From: JBAZLV01 sp964586075
GTDB taxonomy: Bacteria > Nitrospirota > UBA9217
Length of the DNA: 64,000 nt
Direction: 5' to 3'
Assembly: GCA_964586075.1 (NCBI GenBank)
Contig: CAZPGZ010000007.1
Span: forward strand, 47,476 to 111,475
A program made the position numbers and the translations under genes. Shown in pieces: positions 62,211 through 64,000 of the stretch. Position 1 is the stretch's first letter; every line of letters starts with the position of its first letter. Under the pieces are notes generated by a model that saw nothing but the letters and a program-made list of their open reading frames with translations, was not told the origin of the DNA and did no database searches.

Positions 62211-63335
62211 ATGGCCGGCTGCAAAGAAAGTAAACGGTATCTTACCAATTTAGCTGATGAGCGAAGCAGTGCGGCGCTCTACCGGGTCATGGCAGAGTAC
62301 GAGCAAAATGCCCAGATTGCAGAAGTTTACAGGAAACTCGCTGAAACCGAAGATGCGCATGCTGCGGTATGGGCGCAGAGGTTGGCAGAGACAGGAGTTG
62401 ACGTCCCGGTTTTCCGGCTCCCGATGCGTACGCGTGTTCTTATCTGGCTGATACGGCGTTTCGGCGTCAATATGGTCCTTCCAAGCTTGTCCGCAATGGA
62501 GCAAAATGGGACGAAGTCCTACAAAAGCCAGCCGGATGCTCAGAATATGGTCCCGGAGGAGCAATCGCATGCACGGCTGCTTCAGCAGATCGGAAGGACA
62601 TCCGGCATCGGCGTGGAAGGAAGCGCTTTGGCGCGCTTCGAGGGCCGCCACCGGACTGCGGGCGGTAATGCGCTACGGGCTGCCGTACTCGGGGCAAGCG
62701 ACGGTTTACTCTCTAATTTTAATCTTATTATGGGAGTGGCAGGAGCGGCCCTATCCAACAGCACTATTCTGCTCACCGGTTTTGCGGGTCTGCTTGCCGG
62801 AGCCATATCCATGGCACTTGGTGAATGGATATCGGTCAGGAGTTCACAGGAACTATATGAAAAACAGATAAGCACCGAAAAGGAAGAAATTGCTGAAGCC
62901 CCTGAAGAGGAAGTCGAGGAACTGGTCTTGATTTACCAAGCCAGGGGAATGGACGAGGAAACCGCGCGTCAGATAGCGGTCAGACTTATGAGCGATCCGG
63001 ACACCGCTCTTGACGCGCTTGCGCGTGATGAGCTTGGTGTTGATCCGGAAGAGCTTGGCGGATCGGCATGGGAGGCGGCGATCAACTCATTCTTTCTTTT
63101 TGCCGCTGGTGCCATTATCCCCATTGTTCCATTTATGTTCCTGAACGGAACAATGGGCGTTATGACGAGTGCCGGATTGAGTGCTGCCGGGCTTTTTGTC
63201 ATCGGTGCCGCTATTACTTTATTTACCGGCAGGTCAGTCCTGTATTCCGGGCTGCGGCAAGTCATCTTCGGTCTTGCCGCTGCAGGGGCGGTATTCTTGA
63301 TCGGACATCTGATTGGCGTGAGTATTTCAGGATGA
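62211..63335 (+). CDS. Ferritin-like/VIT1 iron transporter (MbfA-like)
   Basis: This is a 374-residue protein joining an N-terminal ferritin-like (rubrerythrin) domain (residues 1-135; metal ligands in LADERSSAALYR, EAEDAH-type LAETEDAHAAVWA and EEQSHARL) to a VIT1/CCC1 membrane domain (ALRAAVLGASDGLLSNFNLIMG, then four more helices). MbfA proteins of this build export iron and protect against peroxide. The start at 62211 follows AGAGGAAA. No iron-responsive operator was recognised. Confidence 0.92.
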   Translation: MAGCKESKRYLTNLADERSSAALYRVMAEYEQNAQIAEVYRKLAETEDAHAAVWAQRLAETGVDVPVFRLPMRTRVLIWLIRRFGVNMVLPSLSAMEQNGTKSYKSQPDAQNMVPEEQSHARLLQQIGRTSGIGVEGSALARFEGRHRTAGGNALRAAVLGASDGLLSNFNLIMGVAGAALSNSTILLTGFAGLLAGAISMALGEWISVRSSQELYEKQISTEKEEIAEAPEEEVEELVLIYQARGMDEETARQIAVRLMSDPDTALDALARDELGVDPEELGGSAWEAAINSFFLFAAGAIIPIVPFMFLNGTMGVMTSAGLSAAGLFVIGAAITLFTGRSVLYSGLRQVIFGLAAAGAVFLIGHLIGVSISG

Positions 63336-63406
63336 AAAACTGAATATCCGCAATTCAGCGATGAAAAGTCCCAAAGTGGTTGCGCTTGTTTTTTCTCAGG
63401 CACTGT

Positions 63407-63829
63407 TTACAGGGATATATACTCTTTCGGAGTAAAATTGTTTGCCATTGTCCAGACGGTGGCTCTGCCGTTTTTCATCCGGTAAACAGCCAGAGGATCA
63501 TACCCTGCCTTATCAATCCACGGTTTCAGAAAATCACGCTTTTGTACGATCTCTTTTTTCAATGCCAGGTCTTCGACAAGCTCTAGAGTGCCGCTGATCC
63601 GTATCTGGATAAGTCCTTCAAACTTGCCGTTGTTAAAACAAAGCTCAACCTGGGAATTCTTCATTAATTGTTTATGCAAATCCTTCATTTTCCCCGTATG
63701 AAATATGATTCCGTTCTCGTCCGCGCGATACATCATCATCCCGCGGACATGCGGAACATTGCCCTCAACGGTCGCAAGATGGCAAAGCGGATTATCATTC
63801 AAGAATTTCAGTATTTCCTGTTTATTCAT
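63407..63829 (-). CDS. Pyridoxamine 5'-phosphate oxidase-like FMN protein
   Basis: This is a 140-residue split-barrel protein of the PPOX family with the common opening NPLCHLATVEGNVPHVR and the later KMKDLHKQLMKNSQVELCF. It is the small type that binds FMN or F420 and is often of unknown function. Two starts are possible: 63829 (MNKQEILKFL, the usual family start) or 63874, which would overlap the next gene. Confidence 0.87.
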   Translation of the reverse strand: MNKQEILKFLNDNPLCHLATVEGNVPHVRGMMMYRADENGIIFHTGKMKDLHKQLMKNSQVELCFNNGKFEGLIQIRISGTLELVEDLALKKEIVQKRDFLKPWIDKAGYDPLAVYRMKNGRATVWTMANNFTPKEYISL

Positions 63830-63860
63830 GATATCTGTTCTCGCAAGGTTTACAAAAAAA

Positions 63861-64000
63861 TCATATTTTATCAAGCGCCTGCTTCAAATCTGCAAGCAGG
63901 TCATCAATATCTTCCAATCCGAGTGCAATCCGTACAAGATTGTCTACAATGCCTATGTTTTGACGGAAATCCTCCGGATAGTCGAAGAATGACATCATGG
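63861..64000 (-). CDS. Cys/Met metabolism PLP-dependent enzyme, C-terminal part only
   Basis: The gene runs off the right edge, so only about the last 46 residues are seen. The tail YPEDFRQNIGIVDNL and IALGLEDIDDLLADL matches the end of cystathionine gamma-synthase/lyase and O-acetylhomoserine sulfhydrylase family enzymes. The catalytic lysine and everything before it lie outside the window, so the exact enzyme cannot be named. It stops 31 bases before the start of the PPOX gene on the same strand. Confidence 0.75.
   Translation of the reverse strand, partial: MMSFFDYPEDFRQNIGIVDNLVRIALGLEDIDDLLADLKQALDKI

Noticed and set aside
1..64000. CRISPR arrays, insertion sequences, phage or integrative elements
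   Set aside because: No direct-repeat array, transposase, integrase or attachment-like duplication was seen; the tRNA has no integrase beside it.

Overview
The window comes from a Gram-negative bacterium: it has LPS export genes (lptF, lptG), a probable outer-membrane barrel, lipoproteins and several exported c-type cytochromes. It reads as a chromosomal housekeeping and respiratory segment. I see no integrase, transposase, phage gene, CRISPR array or rRNA. The layout (ihfA-merR beside tRNA-Pro, surE-pcm, an E. coli-type 13-gene complex I operon with fused nuoCD, an octaheme nitrite reductase and bacteriohemerythrin) suggests a respiring anaerobe or microaerobe of the Nitrospirota or Desulfuromonadota kind. 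That placement is inference from gene content and is not established.

Layout: 0-3.3 kb holds an MgtE-type CBS sensor, an NRAMP-like transporter, queC and a flavin reductase. 3.4-10.1 kb is a long minus-strand run: an unrecognised 606-residue protein, lptF, lptG, a small unknown, an M50-like membrane protease, coaE and a Crp/Fnr regulator. 10.3-13.2 kb holds a TlpA-like thioredoxin, a peptidoglycan glycosyltransferase and a predicted outer-membrane protein. 13.3-21.2 kb is minus strand: smc and a transglutaminase/ABC-exporter cluster. 21.4-25.4 kb is plus strand: glycerate kinase, an ankyrin/HEAT lipoprotein, surE and pcm. 25.5-26.9 kb is crcB, DUF190 and a PAP2 phosphatase. 27.0-33.4 kb holds nfu, an orphan rnfD, gcvH, two dihydrolipoamide-dehydrogenase-like flavoproteins and an L-2-hydroxyglutarate oxidase-like protein. 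33.6-35.1 kb holds a cytochrome c' and a diheme cytochrome. 35.1-52.2 kb is nuoA-N followed by transketolase and a small membrane protein, all on the minus strand. 52.3-54.0 kb is the octaheme nitrite reductase. 54.3-55.7 kb holds ihfA, merR, tRNA-Pro(GGG) and hemerythrin. 55.7-58.0 kb is a large patatin phospholipase with two cyclic-nucleotide-binding domains. 58.2-64.0 kb holds a flavoprotein, small membrane and lipoprotein genes, an anion transporter, a secreted metallo-beta-lactamase-fold enzyme, a ferritin-like/VIT iron transporter, a PPOX-family protein and the 3' end of a Cys/Met-metabolism PLP enzyme.

How the genes fit together: complex I is the energy-conserving entry point from NADH. 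The octaheme nitrite reductase, cytochrome c', diheme cytochrome and hemerythrin are periplasmic or O2/NO-handling proteins that fit nitrite respiration or detoxification, though they are not one operon. Envelope genes (lptFG, mtgA, the outer-membrane protein, the ankyrin lipoprotein) are scattered between. Several promoters could be read directly. Two of them place the predicted transcription start at or next to the start codon (nuoA and the 606-residue gene), which suggests leaderless messages. No wholly new multi-gene system is evident. The items most worth a second look are the octaheme reductase, the NRAMP/MgtE-sensor pair, the unknown gene leading the lpt operon, the orphan RnfD and the leaderless starts.
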